A stretch of DNA of 64,000 nt from Actinacidiphila yeochonensis CN732. GTDB lineage: Bacteria > Actinomycetota > Actinomycetes > Streptomycetales > Streptomycetaceae. The position numbers were made by a program, and so were the translations under genes. The stretch covers positions 3,472,001 through 3,536,000 of the forward strand of contig NZ_JQNR01000005.1 of assembly GCF_000745345.1 (NCBI RefSeq), in the 5' to 3' direction. Positions 26,151 through 35,262 of this stretch are shown one piece after another (positions within the stretch are counted from its first letter, which is position 1; each line of letters opens with the position of its first letter). The notes under the pieces were generated by a model. It was not told the DNA's origin and searched no databases. It was given only the letters and a program-made list of their open reading frames with translations.

Positions 26151-26189
26151 CCTGGGCCCGGACCCCGCACCACGGGGTCCGGGCCCAGG
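26151..26189 (+). terminator. Terminator of the terpene operon
   Basis: CCTGGGCCCGGACCCCG (26151-26167), a 5-base loop and its exact complement (26173-26189) make a 17-bp perfect stem downstream of the methyltransferase gene. The surrounding 319-bp gap has no gene. Confidence 0.75.
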
Positions 26190-26359
26190 CCCGCCGCGGC
26201 GTCGGATGCTCCGCCGGGCGCGTTGGCCGGCGGGACCCCTGGCGCTCCGGGTCCGTTCACCCGGCGTGCCTTGTCGGGGTCGCGTCAAGGCCATAGGGTG
26301 ACGCGCGTAGCTCCAGGCACCACCGCCCCGTCCGGCCCCCTTTCCCCTCTGGACCTGAC

Positions 26360-26677
26360 ATGACGCGACGCCGCCGCACCCTCATCGCCGCCGGCCTGCT
26401 GGCCCTCCCCCTGGCGGCCGCCCTCATGCCCGCGGCCGAGGCGGCCGTACCGCCCGAGCACGCCGTCGTGGTCTGCCAGAGCGCCAGCTTCTACGCCAAC
26501 TACGACAGCGCGAGCGGCCCGGTCGGCCTCAAGCGGGTCCTCGGCTACGGCGACAAGATCGGCCACACCCCGGGCGCGCACCCCGTCTACAACGGCTGGG
26601 CGGCCACCTTCGACTACGGCCCCAACGACTGGGGCTACCTGCGGATCGAGTGCGTCGGCGGCTACGACTCCTGGTGA
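26360..26677 (+). CDS. Small secreted protein, SH3-like
   Basis: The 105-residue product has a clear signal peptide (MTRRRRTLIAAGLLALPLAA, cleavage likely after AEA near 28). The mature part of about 77 residues has two Cys (VVCQSA, RIECVGG) that could form a disulfide, and aromatic/Gly-rich short strands (FYANYDSASGPV, YGDKIGH, WGYLRIEC) resembling bacterial SH3-like domains. No function can be assigned. A similar but diverged small secreted protein follows after 44 bp. Confidence 0.75.
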   Translation: MTRRRRTLIAAGLLALPLAAALMPAAEAAVPPEHAVVVCQSASFYANYDSASGPVGLKRVLGYGDKIGHTPGAHPVYNGWAATFDYGPNDWGYLRIECVGGYDSW

Positions 26678-26721
26678 GCGGCCATCCGTCCCCAACCGCC
26701 TCCGAACCCGAGGGAGCCACC

Positions 26722-27015
26722 ATGCCCGCACTGCCGCGCGTCCTCGCCCTGCCCGCCACCGCCGCCGTCCTCGCCACGGCGGCCCTGCTCGCCCTCACCT
26801 CCCCGGCCTCGGCCGCCGACGGCACCCTCGGCGTGCGCGAGACGGTCTGCGCACAGGACCTCGACCTGCGCACCGCGCCTCTCGGCGCCTGGCAGGGCAC
26901 CCTCTACAAGGGCCAGACCTTCCTGGTGGAGGAGCTCGACGGCTCCTGGGTCTACGGCTTCGCCTACGGCGACATCAACCGCCACGGCTGGGTGCAGAAC
27001 GGCTGGTTCTGCTGA
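26722..27015 (+). CDS. Small secreted protein, SH3-like
   Basis: ATG 26722 behind GAGGGAGCC gives 97 residues with an Ala/Leu-rich signal peptide ending at ASA near 32. The mature part of about 65 residues (RETVCAQDLDLRTAPLGAWQ, LYKGQTFLVEELDGSWVYGF, GWVQNGWFC) reads like a bacterial SH3 (SH3b) domain with two Cys. Similar architecture to the preceding gene suggests an old tandem duplication. Cell-wall binding or extracellular inhibition are possible roles; neither is shown. Confidence 0.75.
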   Translation: MPALPRVLALPATAAVLATAALLALTSPASAADGTLGVRETVCAQDLDLRTAPLGAWQGTLYKGQTFLVEELDGSWVYGFAYGDINRHGWVQNGWFC

Positions 27016-27568
27016 GCCCCGGCAGGTGAGCGCCGGCACGTGAGCCTGGCAGGCGGGCCCTGGCAGGGCGCGCCACCGCGGCCCGGTCCTGCGAACGGAC
27101 GACGCGGCAATCGAGCGCGGCCACGAGGACGACGTCCACGAGTACGCCGGAAACCTCTGCTGCCGGAACGCCGGAAACCTCTAACGCCGGAAACCTCTAA
27201 CGCCGGAACGCCGGAACGCCGGAACGCCGGAACCGGCCGCCCACGGGCGCGCCTTCTGCTGGACGACCGCGTCCTCCTGCTCCGGACCCCGCGCCTCGAA
27301 ACGCCGGCACGGCTCTCGGTCGCGCGGCGCGCGGCCGCCGTGCCGGGCCGAGGAACCGGCGATCTCTCGTCCCGGGGCGGTAGAAATCATCCAGGCCCGT
27401 TCGTCGTACGGGCGGGGGTGAGCGCGGGAGCGGGCGGCTCGGCCGCTCCGGCCGCTCCGGCCGCTCCGGCCGGTCCGGCAGGCCCGGACCGCGCCGCGCG
27501 ATCCCCCGCCGACCGCCTCGCCGCGACGACAAAGGGCCGCGACGACGGCCTCACACCGTGGAGGAACG
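27016..27568. other. Intergenic region with short tandem repeats, 553 bp
   Basis: No convincing gene is present. At about 27144-27232 the units ACGCCGGAAACCTCT and CGCCGGAA are repeated several times each. At about 27430-27475 a 9-bp unit GCTCCGGCC is repeated. The promoter for the DGPF/sigma pair must be at the right end. Open frames across the region reflect only low-complexity sequence. Confidence 0.6.
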
Positions 27569-27895
27569 ATGAAGTACCTGATGCTGGTCTGCACCGACGG
27601 ACCAGTCGACGCCGCCGAGGGCGAACTCGACCCCACCGCGTGGGTGGAGGAGACCGGACGGCGCGGCGTCAGGCTGTTCGGCGAGCGGCTGCGGCCGGCC
27701 GAGGACGCCACCACGGTCCGGGTCCGCGACGGTGAACTGCTGGTCAGTGACGGGCCGTTCGCCGAGACGAAGGAGCAGATGGGAGGCTTCGACGTGATCG
27801 AGTGCGCGGATCTGGACGAGGCCATCGAGATCGCCTCCCTGCACCCCATGGCCCGCTTCGGCATGATCGAGGTGAGGCCGTTCTGGACGACGTGA
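27569..27895 (+). CDS. YCII/DGPF-domain protein
   Basis: The 108-residue protein starts at ATG 27569 behind GGAGGAAC. It begins MKYLMLVCTDG and contains VSDGPFAETKEQMGGFDVIE, the DGPF motif, with a C-terminal HPMARFGMIEVRP. These YciI-related dimeric ferredoxin-like proteins are habitually encoded beside ECF42 sigma factors. The next gene starts by GTGA overlap, so the two are cotranslated. A signalling or small-molecule-sensing role is suspected but unproven. Confidence 0.93.
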   Translation: MKYLMLVCTDGPVDAAEGELDPTAWVEETGRRGVRLFGERLRPAEDATTVRVRDGELLVSDGPFAETKEQMGGFDVIECADLDEAIEIASLHPMARFGMIEVRPFWTT

Positions 27896-29121
27896 AAGAG
27901 GCCGTCGCCACCGCGTACGCCGAGGAGCGGGTGCGCATCGTCGCGACCCTGATACGTCTCACCGGCGACTGGGACCTGGCCGAGGAGTGCACCCAGGACG
28001 CCTTCGCGCGCGCCCTGGAGCGCTGGCCCCGGGACGGTGTACCGCACCGTCCCGGGGCGTGGCTCACCACCACCGCGCGCCACCGGGCCCTGGACCGGCT
28101 GCGCCGCAGCGCCACCGAGTCGGCCAAACTGCGTGAGGTGGCCCTCGCGGCGCGCGACGAGGAGCCCCCCGGCCCCGGCGGGGCGGAGCACGACGACCGG
28201 TTGCGGCTGATCTTCACCTGCTGCCACCCGGCCCTGCCGATGCAGGCCCGGGTGGCGCTCACGCTGCGCACCGTGACCGGACTGAGCACCAGCGAGATCG
28301 CCCACGCCTTCCTGGTCTCGGAACGCACCATGGGGCAGCGCCTGGTCCGGGCGAAGAACAAGATCCGCCACGCGGCCATCCCGTTCCGGGTCCCGCCCGA
28401 CCACCTGCTGGCCGAGCGCACCGCGGGCGTCATGGCCGTGCTCTACCTGCTGTTCAACGAGGGCTACGCGGCCAGTACCGGCTCCGACCTGCTGCGCAAG
28501 GACCTGACCGGCGAGGCGATCCAGCTGGCCCGCATGCTCGCCGCCCTCGTCCCGCACGAGCCGGAGGCGCACGGACTGCTCGCGCTGATGCTGCTGCACG
28601 ATGCCCGGCGGGCCGCCCGCACCGACCCCGACGGCGACCTGGTCCTGCTGGAGGACCAGGACCGTTCGCTGTGGAACGGCGAGCAGACCGCCGAGGGCCT
28701 GGCCGTCCTCGACAGGGCGCTGCGCCACCGCCGGCCCGGCCCCTACCAGGTGCAGGCCGCCATCGCCGCCTGCCACGCCACCGCCGCCGCGGCTTCGGCC
28801 ACCGACTGGCCCCAGATCGCCCTGCTGTACGGGGAGCTGTGCCGTCTGGCGCCCGGCCCGGTGGTGGAGCTGAACCGGGCGGTCGCGGTGGCCATGGCCG
28901 AGGGTCCGGTGGCGGGGCTGGCCCTGCTGGACCGCCTGACCGCCACCGGCGCGCTCGTCGACTACCACCTGCTGCCGGCCATCCGGGCCGACCTGCTGCG
29001 CCGCCTCGGCCGCTGGGACGAGGCGGCCGCCAGCTACCGCGAAGCCCTCGCGCTGGCCGCCACGGACGCCGAACGCCGCTTCCTCACCCGCCGCCTGGCC
29101 CAGGTCCCCTCCGCCGGGTGA
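27892..29121 (+). CDS. ECF sigma factor with C-terminal TPR/DUF6596 extension (ECF42-type)
   Basis: The 409-residue protein starts at GTG 27892, overlapping the DGPF gene stop. The sigma-2 domain covers about 10-80 (LIRLTGDWDLAEECTQDAF, PGAWLTTTARHRALDRLRR). Sigma-4 lies near 120-165 (LTLRTVTGLSTSEIAHAFL, ERTMGQRLVRAKNKI). Residues about 180-409 are the helical extension (AVLYLLFNEGYAAS, VELNRAVAVAMAEGP, DYHLLPAIRADLLRRLGR) that defines the ECF42 group and may replace a classical anti-sigma factor. It probably controls its own DGPF operon. Confidence 0.92.
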   Translation: MKEAVATAYAEERVRIVATLIRLTGDWDLAEECTQDAFARALERWPRDGVPHRPGAWLTTTARHRALDRLRRSATESAKLREVALAARDEEPPGPGGAEHDDRLRLIFTCCHPALPMQARVALTLRTVTGLSTSEIAHAFLVSERTMGQRLVRAKNKIRHAAIPFRVPPDHLLAERTAGVMAVLYLLFNEGYAASTGSDLLRKDLTGEAIQLARMLAALVPHEPEAHGLLALMLLHDARRAARTDPDGDLVLLEDQDRSLWNGEQTAEGLAVLDRALRHRRPGPYQVQAAIAACHATAAAASATDWPQIALLYGELCRLAPGPVVELNRAVAVAMAEGPVAGLALLDRLTATGALVDYHLLPAIRADLLRRLGRWDEAAASYREALALAATDAERRFLTRRLAQVPSAG

Positions 29122-29366
29122 GGAGGACCGGCCGGCGGGGCCCCGGCCGTCGCGGGCGCCGCCGCGGCGGCCCGCTTGTTCCGGATTGCGCAGTCGCCCG
29201 TCCCGCTCGCCGGATTCGTCGAACCCGCGTGCCCGCGAGGGTAGGTTGTCGATTCGGGCCCCTTCCGATCGTCGTAGCCGTAGCCGTAGCCGACAGATCG
29301 AGCCCGCCGCAGCGCGACCGTCCGCCGACCTGAGCACCTACAACTGAGCGAACGCCAGGAGGAGCC

Positions 29367-30287
29367 ATGGGAACCGTGCCGAGGTGCAGTGTCATCATCC
29401 CCACCTACAACCGGGCCGAGTTGCTTCGTCTCACACTCGACGCGCTCTGCCGACAGAGCGTGCCCACAACGGAGTTCGAGGTACTGGTCGTCGACGACGG
29501 GTCCAGCGACTCGACAGCGGAGGTCGTCGAGAGCTACCGGGACCGGCTGCCGGTGCGCTACTTCTTCCAGGAGGACCAGGGCTGGCGGGTCGCCAAGGCG
29601 CGGAACGTGGGCATCGCCAACGCCGCCGGCGACGTGTGCGTCTTCCTGGACTCCGGCGTGGTCCCGCACTCCGGCTGCGTCCAGGCGCACGTGGAGAGCC
29701 ACGACAGGGCGGACGGGCCGGTCGCGGTGGTCGGCTACGTCTACGGCTTCGACGTGCGGGAGAAGAGCCCCGAACTGCTCCTGGAAGCCGTGGACTTCGC
29801 AGAACCGGACGCCGGCATCGAGAAGCTGCGGAGTGCCGGGCAGTGGCTCGACATCCGGGAGATCTTCTACGCGGAGAACACCGACGAGTTCAACGACCTC
29901 CCGGCCCCCTGGGCCGTCTACTGGACGTGCAACGTGTCGGCGTCCACGGCCCAGCTCCGGGCCGTCGGCGGATTCGACGAGGCGTTCCAGTGCTGGGGCG
30001 GTGAGGACCTCGACGTGGGCTACCGGCTGCACCGGGACGGAGCCCGCTTCGTGCTGAACCGGTCGGCCTGCGCCGTCCACTATCCGCACGAGAAGAGCTT
30101 CGAGGCCAACGAGGCCCAGGCCAACACCAACTACCGTTACATGGCGCGGAAGTACGACACCCCGATCACCCGGCTGCTGCCCTTCTTCGGCCCGGAGCTG
30201 CACTCGTTCAACGTCAACGCGGTCATCCGGGAACGCGGCCTGCCGGCGTGCGCCGACTACCTCGCCCAGAGGGGAGCCGCCCGATGA
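29367..30287 (+). CDS. Family 2 glycosyltransferase
   Basis: ATG 29367 is preceded by CAGGAGGAGCC. The 306-residue protein opens with a GT-A fold (CSVIIPTYNRAELLRLTLDA, VLVVDDGSSDST near 40-51, ARNVGIANAAGD, VFLDSG in the DxD position). A later GGFDEAFQCWGGEDLDVGYR (about 198-217) is the galactosyltransferase-type acceptor/metal segment. There are no membrane helices. ATGA overlap with the first ABC exporter implies the product or its glycoconjugate is exported by the next two proteins. The sugar and acceptor are unknown. Confidence 0.9.
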   Translation: MGTVPRCSVIIPTYNRAELLRLTLDALCRQSVPTTEFEVLVVDDGSSDSTAEVVESYRDRLPVRYFFQEDQGWRVAKARNVGIANAAGDVCVFLDSGVVPHSGCVQAHVESHDRADGPVAVVGYVYGFDVREKSPELLLEAVDFAEPDAGIEKLRSAGQWLDIREIFYAENTDEFNDLPAPWAVYWTCNVSASTAQLRAVGGFDEAFQCWGGEDLDVGYRLHRDGARFVLNRSACAVHYPHEKSFEANEAQANTNYRYMARKYDTPITRLLPFFGPELHSFNVNAVIRERGLPACADYLAQRGAAR

Positions 30288-32212
30288 GCGGTGAGGCCGT
30301 GGGCCGGTCCTGGACCTCCCCCCGGGAGCTGTTCATGGACCGGTGGCGGATCGTGCTGCTGCTGCCCCGGGCCGGCCGGGGCCTGGTCGCGGTGCTGGTC
30401 GTGCTCAACGTGCTGCTCGGGCTGCTGCCGGTGGTGTTCCTCATCGCCACCGGCGTCGTGCTGGGCCGGGTCCCGGCGACGGTGCGGGCCGGTGTGGGCT
30501 CGGCCGAGTGGGACTCCCTGGTGCGGGTCTTCCTGGTGGCCGCGGCGGCGTTCGTCGCCCAGCAGATCGTGACGCCGCTGGTGCGGTCGCTGGGCGAGCT
30601 CATGGCGCGGAACGTCGACGGCACGGTGTTCCAGGAGCTGATGGCCGCGTCCCTGAGCAGCGCGCAGATCGGCCCGCTGGAGGACCAGCGGACGCTCGAA
30701 CACCTGCGGGGGGCCGCCAGCGAGATGGAGTTCGGCGTCCAGGGGCCCGGCCAGGCGTGCGCCGGGCTGGTCGCGCTGATCGCCAGGTACACCCAACTCG
30801 CCGGGTACGCCGTGGTGGTGGGCGTGGAGTTCTCCTGGTGGGCCGCCGTCGGCCTCGTGGTGGCGGTGATGGTGCACCGCTACGGACAGCGCGGCGGCCT
30901 GCGCAAGTACGCGGCGGTCCGGTTCCGGCTGATGAGCAGCGACCGCAAGATCGGATACCTGCGCCAGCTGTCCATCGAGGCCCGAGCCGGCAAGGAGATC
31001 CGGATCTTCGGCCTCGCCGACTGGCTGCGGGGCCTGCTCAGGACGGAGTACCTGGCCACGCTGAAGCCGATCTGGACCGAGCGGCGGCGGGTCTACCTGT
31101 GGCCGTTCATCTGGTTCGGCGCCTGGGGCCTCGTGGTCATGGCCGTGACCTTCGGCGCGCTCGGCGCGTCCGCGGGGGACCCGGACCGGACCGTGAAGCT
31201 CACCAGCTTCGTGCTGGTCGCCCAGGCCATGCTGGGTGCGCTGCGGCTCAGCGAGTACTACCCGGAGTCCGATGTGCAGACCGGGATCGGGATGCACGCC
31301 TACCAGGCGGTGCAGCGGTTCGCCGCGGCCGTCGAGGCGTATCCGGGCACCGGTCCCGGGCCGGCAGCGGGCGCCGCGGAGCCCCGCCCCGCGGAGCCCC
31401 GCCCCGCGGTACCCGAACTGGTCGAGTCGATCCGCTTCGAGGACGTCTCCTTCCACTATCCCGGTGAGGACCGGGCGATCTTCGACGGACTGAACCTCAC
31501 CATCCCGGTGGGACAGTGCACCGCCGTCGTCGGGGTCAACGGCGCCGGCAAGACCACGCTGGTCAAGCTGCTCGCCCGGCTGTACGAGCCGACCGGCGGC
31601 AGGGTGCTGGCCGACGGGGTCGACATCCGCTCCTACCCGGTCGACGAGTGGCGGGCCAAACTCGGCGTGATCTTCCAGAACTTCATCCGGTACGAGGCGT
31701 CGGCGGCGGACAACATCGCCTTCGGCGCGCCGGCCGCGATGACCGACCGGTCCGGTATCCGGGACGCCGCGGACGCCGTCGGACTCACCGCCGCCCTGGA
31801 CGGACTTCCGCTGGGCCTGGACACGCCGCTGGCCCGGCACCTGTCCGGCGGAGCCGAGCTGTCGGGCGGCCAGTGGCAGCGGGTGGCCCTGGCGCGGTCG
31901 CTGTTCGCGCTGCGCCACGGCTCGCCCGTCCTGGTCCTGGACGAGCCGACGGCGAGCATGGACGTGCGCGCCGAGGCGAACTTCTTCGACGAGTTCGCCG
32001 AGATCAGCGCCGGGGCGACCAAGGTGCTGATCTCCCACCGCTTCTCCACCGTCCGGCACGCCGACCTGATCGCGGTGCTGGAGAACGGCCGGGTCGTCGA
32101 GGAGGGGAACCACGAGGAGCTCCTCTCCCAGGGCGGACGGTACGCCTCGCTGTTCCGCCTCCAGGCGGACCGGTTCACCGACCACGAGCGGCCCGAGGGG
32201 GCGTTGCGATGA
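30284..32212 (+). CDS. ABC exporter half-transporter, first of pair
   Basis: ATG 30284 overlaps the glycosyltransferase stop. The 642-residue protein has an N-terminal transmembrane domain to about residue 340 (VAVLVVLNVLLGLLPVVFLI, WWAAVGLVVAVMVH, FGAWGLVVMAVTFGALG) and a nucleotide-binding domain: Walker A GVNGAGKTT near 416, signature LSGGQWQRVALA near 526, Walker B VLVLDEPTASMD near 548 and an H-loop SHRFSTVRH. A short Pro/Ala/Glu linker (two PRPAEPRPA-like units) joins them. With the next gene it probably makes a heterodimeric exporter. Confidence 0.92.
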   Translation: MSGEAVGRSWTSPRELFMDRWRIVLLLPRAGRGLVAVLVVLNVLLGLLPVVFLIATGVVLGRVPATVRAGVGSAEWDSLVRVFLVAAAAFVAQQIVTPLVRSLGELMARNVDGTVFQELMAASLSSAQIGPLEDQRTLEHLRGAASEMEFGVQGPGQACAGLVALIARYTQLAGYAVVVGVEFSWWAAVGLVVAVMVHRYGQRGGLRKYAAVRFRLMSSDRKIGYLRQLSIEARAGKEIRIFGLADWLRGLLRTEYLATLKPIWTERRRVYLWPFIWFGAWGLVVMAVTFGALGASAGDPDRTVKLTSFVLVAQAMLGALRLSEYYPESDVQTGIGMHAYQAVQRFAAAVEAYPGTGPGPAAGAAEPRPAEPRPAVPELVESIRFEDVSFHYPGEDRAIFDGLNLTIPVGQCTAVVGVNGAGKTTLVKLLARLYEPTGGRVLADGVDIRSYPVDEWRAKLGVIFQNFIRYEASAADNIAFGAPAAMTDRSGIRDAADAVGLTAALDGLPLGLDTPLARHLSGGAELSGGQWQRVALARSLFALRHGSPVLVLDEPTASMDVRAEANFFDEFAEISAGATKVLISHRFSTVRHADLIAVLENGRVVEEGNHEELLSQGGRYASLFRLQADRFTDHERPEGALR

Positions 32213-33993
32213 AGGACGTGCTCACCGGGGCGTGGACGATGCTCGCCACGTCCTGGCGGATCAACCGCGGCAAGACCGCGCTGTCGGTGGTCCTGATGGT
32301 GACCGGCGCCGTGGCCGCCCCCCTGCTGGCCGCCGCGCTGGGTTGGATGACCGACGAGGTCGTCGGGGGCCACCGCTCCGACGCCGTACTGGCCGGCGTC
32401 GTGGCGGCCCTGCTGGCGATGGCCTCGCTCACCCTCGCCCACTTCGCACACGTCGCGTACTTCGAGCTCTCGGAGCTGGCCGAGCTCGACTTCGACGAGG
32501 AGCTGATCGAGCTGTCGAACGGCTCGGCCGGCATCGAGCACCACGAGCGGGCCGAGTTCGCCGACACACTGACCGTCCTGCAGCAGGAGGGCCGCCGCTT
32601 CCAGATGAACCTGGAGGCGCTGCTGAACGGGCTGGGCCTCGGGCTGGCCATGGTGCTCACCGCGGTACTGCTCGCCCGGCAGAGCCCGCTGCTCCTGCTG
32701 CTGCCGGTCGCGGCGCTGCCGCCGCTGCTGGCCGGCCGGGCGGCCGAGCGGATCTCGGACCGCGCCCAGACGGCCTCCGCGGAGCAGACCCGGCTCGCGC
32801 TGAACCTGTTCCACCTGTCCACCTCCGCCTCGGCCGCCGCCGAGATGCGCGTCTTCCGGCTCCAGGAGGAGATGCGCCGCCGGCACGCCGTGCACTGGGC
32901 CTCGGCCACCCGCACCCTGTGGCGCGCCCAGGTGACCGCGACCTGGGTGCGCGCGGCCGGGCAGGTCGTCTTCGCGCTGGCCTACGTCGGCGCCGTCCTG
33001 CTGGTGATCCGGGACGCCATCACCGGGCACCGGGCCGTCGGCGACGTGGTGCTGGTGGTGGCCCTCGCCGCGCAGGTCAACCAGCAGGTCACGACGGCCG
33101 TCACGCTGCTCCAGAACCTCCAGCGGATGGCGAGCGCCTACCGGCGGCTGGCCGGAGTGCGCGCCGTCCTGAAGGCGTCCGAGCAGAAGACGGCGGACCA
33201 GCCGCCGCCGGACCTGCTGCGGCAGGGGATCACGCTGGACGGCGTGGACTTCATCTACCCGGGCAACGACGCGCCGGCGCTGCGCGATGTCCGGCTCACC
33301 CTTCCGGCGGGCGGCACGGTCGCCGTCGTCGGAGAGAACGGGGCGGGCAAGTCGACGCTGGTCAAGCTGCTCTGCGGCTTCTACCAGCCGTCGGCGGGCC
33401 GCATCCTCGTCGACGGGACGGACCTGAGCGCCATCCCGGTCGACGGCTGGCGGCAGCGGATCGCCGCGGGGTTCCAGGACTTCGTCCAGTACGAGTTCCA
33501 GGCCCGCGAGGCGGTCGGCGTGGGCGACCTGCCGCGCGTCTCCAGCGAGCCCGCCGTCCGTACGGCGCTGGACCGGGCACACGCGGCGAGCGTCCTGGAG
33601 CACCTGGCGGACGGGCTGGACACCCAGCTCGGCAAGAGCTTCACGGACGGCGCCGAGCTGTCCGGCGGGCAGTGGCAGAAGTTCGCGCTGGGCCGGGCGA
33701 TGATGCGTGACGCGCCGCTGCTGCTGGTCCTGGACGAACCGACGTCCGCGCTGGACCCGGAGGCCGAGCACGCCCTCTTCGAGCGCTACACCGAACAGGC
33801 CGGGCGGGTGGGCCGGGAGACCGGCGCGATCACGCTCTTCGTGTCGCACCGCTTCTCCACGGTGCGGATGGCGGATCTGATCATCGTGGTGCAGGGCGGG
33901 CGGGTCGTCGAGGCGGGCAGCCACGCCGAACTGGTCGGCGGCTCGGGCCTGTACGCCGAGCTGTTCGCCATCCAGGCGGAGGCGTACCGGTGA
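32209..33993 (+). CDS. ABC exporter half-transporter, second of pair
   Basis: ATG 32209 overlaps the previous stop (ATGA). The 594-residue protein has helices at about 15-40, 58-80, 140-185 and 245-285, then Walker A GENGAGKST near 375, signature LSGGQWQKFALG near 484, Walker B LLLVLDEPTSALD near 504 and SHRFSTVRMADLI. It completes the glycosyltransferase-ABC-ABC cassette. Peptidase or precursor-peptide genes are not seen nearby, so lipid, glycolipid or natural-product export remains open. Confidence 0.92.
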   Translation: MKDVLTGAWTMLATSWRINRGKTALSVVLMVTGAVAAPLLAAALGWMTDEVVGGHRSDAVLAGVVAALLAMASLTLAHFAHVAYFELSELAELDFDEELIELSNGSAGIEHHERAEFADTLTVLQQEGRRFQMNLEALLNGLGLGLAMVLTAVLLARQSPLLLLLPVAALPPLLAGRAAERISDRAQTASAEQTRLALNLFHLSTSASAAAEMRVFRLQEEMRRRHAVHWASATRTLWRAQVTATWVRAAGQVVFALAYVGAVLLVIRDAITGHRAVGDVVLVVALAAQVNQQVTTAVTLLQNLQRMASAYRRLAGVRAVLKASEQKTADQPPPDLLRQGITLDGVDFIYPGNDAPALRDVRLTLPAGGTVAVVGENGAGKSTLVKLLCGFYQPSAGRILVDGTDLSAIPVDGWRQRIAAGFQDFVQYEFQAREAVGVGDLPRVSSEPAVRTALDRAHAASVLEHLADGLDTQLGKSFTDGAELSGGQWQKFALGRAMMRDAPLLLVLDEPTSALDPEAEHALFERYTEQAGRVGRETGAITLFVSHRFSTVRMADLIIVVQGGRVVEAGSHAELVGGSGLYAELFAIQAEAYR

Positions 33994-34356
33994 GCCGGCC
34001 GTCCCCACGCGGGAGCGGCCTCCTGGGCGGGCAGCCGATATCCGCGCCACCGCGCGGGCACGGCCGCGAAGGCGAGGGTCGTCACCCGCCCGCGACCGCG
34101 GCGAGCCGTCGGCCGGCGAGTCCGAGGTCGGCGGCTCCGCTGACGGGGCCGGCGACGGGACGGAGGCCGTGGCCCGCTCCCTCGGCCACCAGCCGCGGCT
34201 GAGACGGCAGTTCGCGGAGGAGCCGGGCTGGCGCGCCGCCGTCTCGTGGCGCGTGGCGCGTGGCGCGGGGCGCGGCGAGCGGCGTTGTCGCCGCCGGCGA
34301 CGCGTACGGCTGCGCCCGGGGAACCCGACGGCCGCCGAGCCGGACGTCCGGTCCGG

Positions 34357-34385
34357 CGAAACCCCCTTCCTGGGAAGGGGTTTCG
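34357..34385. terminator. Long hairpin, possible terminator
   Basis: CGAAACCCCCTTCC pairs with GGAAGGGGTTTCG with a single bulged C, giving a 13-bp stem and a tiny loop. It is 364 bp past the exporter stop and could end read-through transcription or be a remnant of a mobile repeat. Confidence 0.5.
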
Positions 34386-34578
34386 CGGAAGACCCCAGTC
34401 ACCCCTGGACTGCTGTCCAACTCATGGACGCGGCAGCGCGCCGGGGACGTCGGGGAGGTCCCGGCGCGGACCAGCCTGTGCGGGCGGCGTTGCCGAGCCG
34501 TCGAGCCGTCAAGCCGTCGAGCGGACGTTGGCGGTCGGGCGGGCGTCAGGCGTCGAGACGGCGTCGGGGGAAGGGAGA

Positions 34579-34609
34579 AAGCCGGGGGGAGTCAACGGCC
34601 CCCCGGCTT
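34579..34609. terminator. Terminator hairpin
   Basis: AAGCCGGGGGG and CCCCCCGGCTT form an 11-bp perfect stem with a 9-base loop, nine bases past the end of the minus-strand CMD-family gene. The flanking AA/TT makes it usable in both directions. Confidence 0.75.
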
Positions 34610-34617
34610 CCCCGTGT

Positions 34618-35157
34618 TCAGCGAGCTCCGGTGTAGCCGCGCTCGACGATCCGGCGCGCCCCCTCGTCGTAGTAGGAGGAGTCGGCCGGCAGCACGGTGT
34701 CGAGGCAGCTGACGTACCGGTTGTACATGCAGAACGCCGCCGCGATCAGGACGGTGTCGTGGATCTGGTCGTCGTCCGCGCCCTCGGCCCGAGCCGCGGC
34801 CACCGCCTCCGGCGACACGGCCGACACCGGCCCGCGCACCTCGGCCGCGATCCGCAGCAGGGCACGCAGCCGGGGGGTGATCGGCGCCTCGTCGGGATCG
34901 TGCAGAACCGCCTTCACCAGGTCATGGCCGCCTTCGAGCTGCGCGGCGGCGAACGCGCCGTGCGAACCCGAGCAGAACGGCGTCTCGTTGAGGTCGGAGG
35001 TGTACGCCGCGATCAGTTCCCGCTCGCCGGGGCTGAGCGAGTTCGGGGCGCGCAGCAGCGTCTCGACGAGCTGGTTCAGCGGGGCGGCTGTGTCGGGCCG
35101 CTGGACCATCAGGCCGCTGATGCCCGGCAGGTCGTTGGTGATCCGGATGTACGGCAT
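34618..35157 (-). CDS. Carboxymuconolactone decarboxylase/AhpD-like family protein
   Basis: ATG 35157 behind GTGGAGAAC gives 179 residues; an upstream start at 35196 lacks a binding site. LSPGERELIAAYTSDLNETP followed by FCSGSHGAFA is the AhpD-like active-site helix, here with C-x-x-x-H instead of the C-x-x-C pair of true AhpD. A later DDDQIHDTVLIAAAFCMYNRYV is typical of the uncharacterised peroxidase-related subgroup. A role in redox or small-molecule turnover is likely. It is preceded by the SnoaL-like gene on the same strand, 105 bp upstream. Confidence 0.85.
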   Translation of the reverse strand: MPYIRITNDLPGISGLMVQRPDTAAPLNQLVETLLRAPNSLSPGERELIAAYTSDLNETPFCSGSHGAFAAAQLEGGHDLVKAVLHDPDEAPITPRLRALLRIAAEVRGPVSAVSPEAVAAARAEGADDDQIHDTVLIAAAFCMYNRYVSCLDTVLPADSSYYDEGARRIVERGYTGAR

Positions 35158-35262
35158 ACGTTCTCCACGGAGTCGGCCGGTTCGGACGGACGCCATCGTC
35201 GGGCATGACCGTGCGCCGGGTCTACTCCCTGAGTGCCGCCGCCTGATCGCCGGGGACGGGTG

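Larger units (their letters stand above)
33994..34617. other. Intergenic region, 624 bp
   Basis: I see no gene: frames here are short, repetitive in Arg/Gly and lack ribosome binding sites. The region holds two strong hairpins (34357-34385 and 34579-34609) and, just before the first, a CCGGACGTCCGG palindrome at about 34341-34352. Confidence 0.5.

Noticed and set aside
27144..27235. CRISPR-like or attachment repeats
   Set aside because: Short degenerate 8- and 15-bp units without spacers or flanking genes; a simple repeat region.
29122..29366. Small precursor peptide gene for the glycosyltransferase-ABC cassette
   Set aside because: I read all frames in this gap and found no start with a binding site and no leader-like sequence.
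30257..32185. 642-residue minus-strand frame opposite the first ABC exporter
   Set aside because: Same length range as the real gene because it is its complement; no family features.
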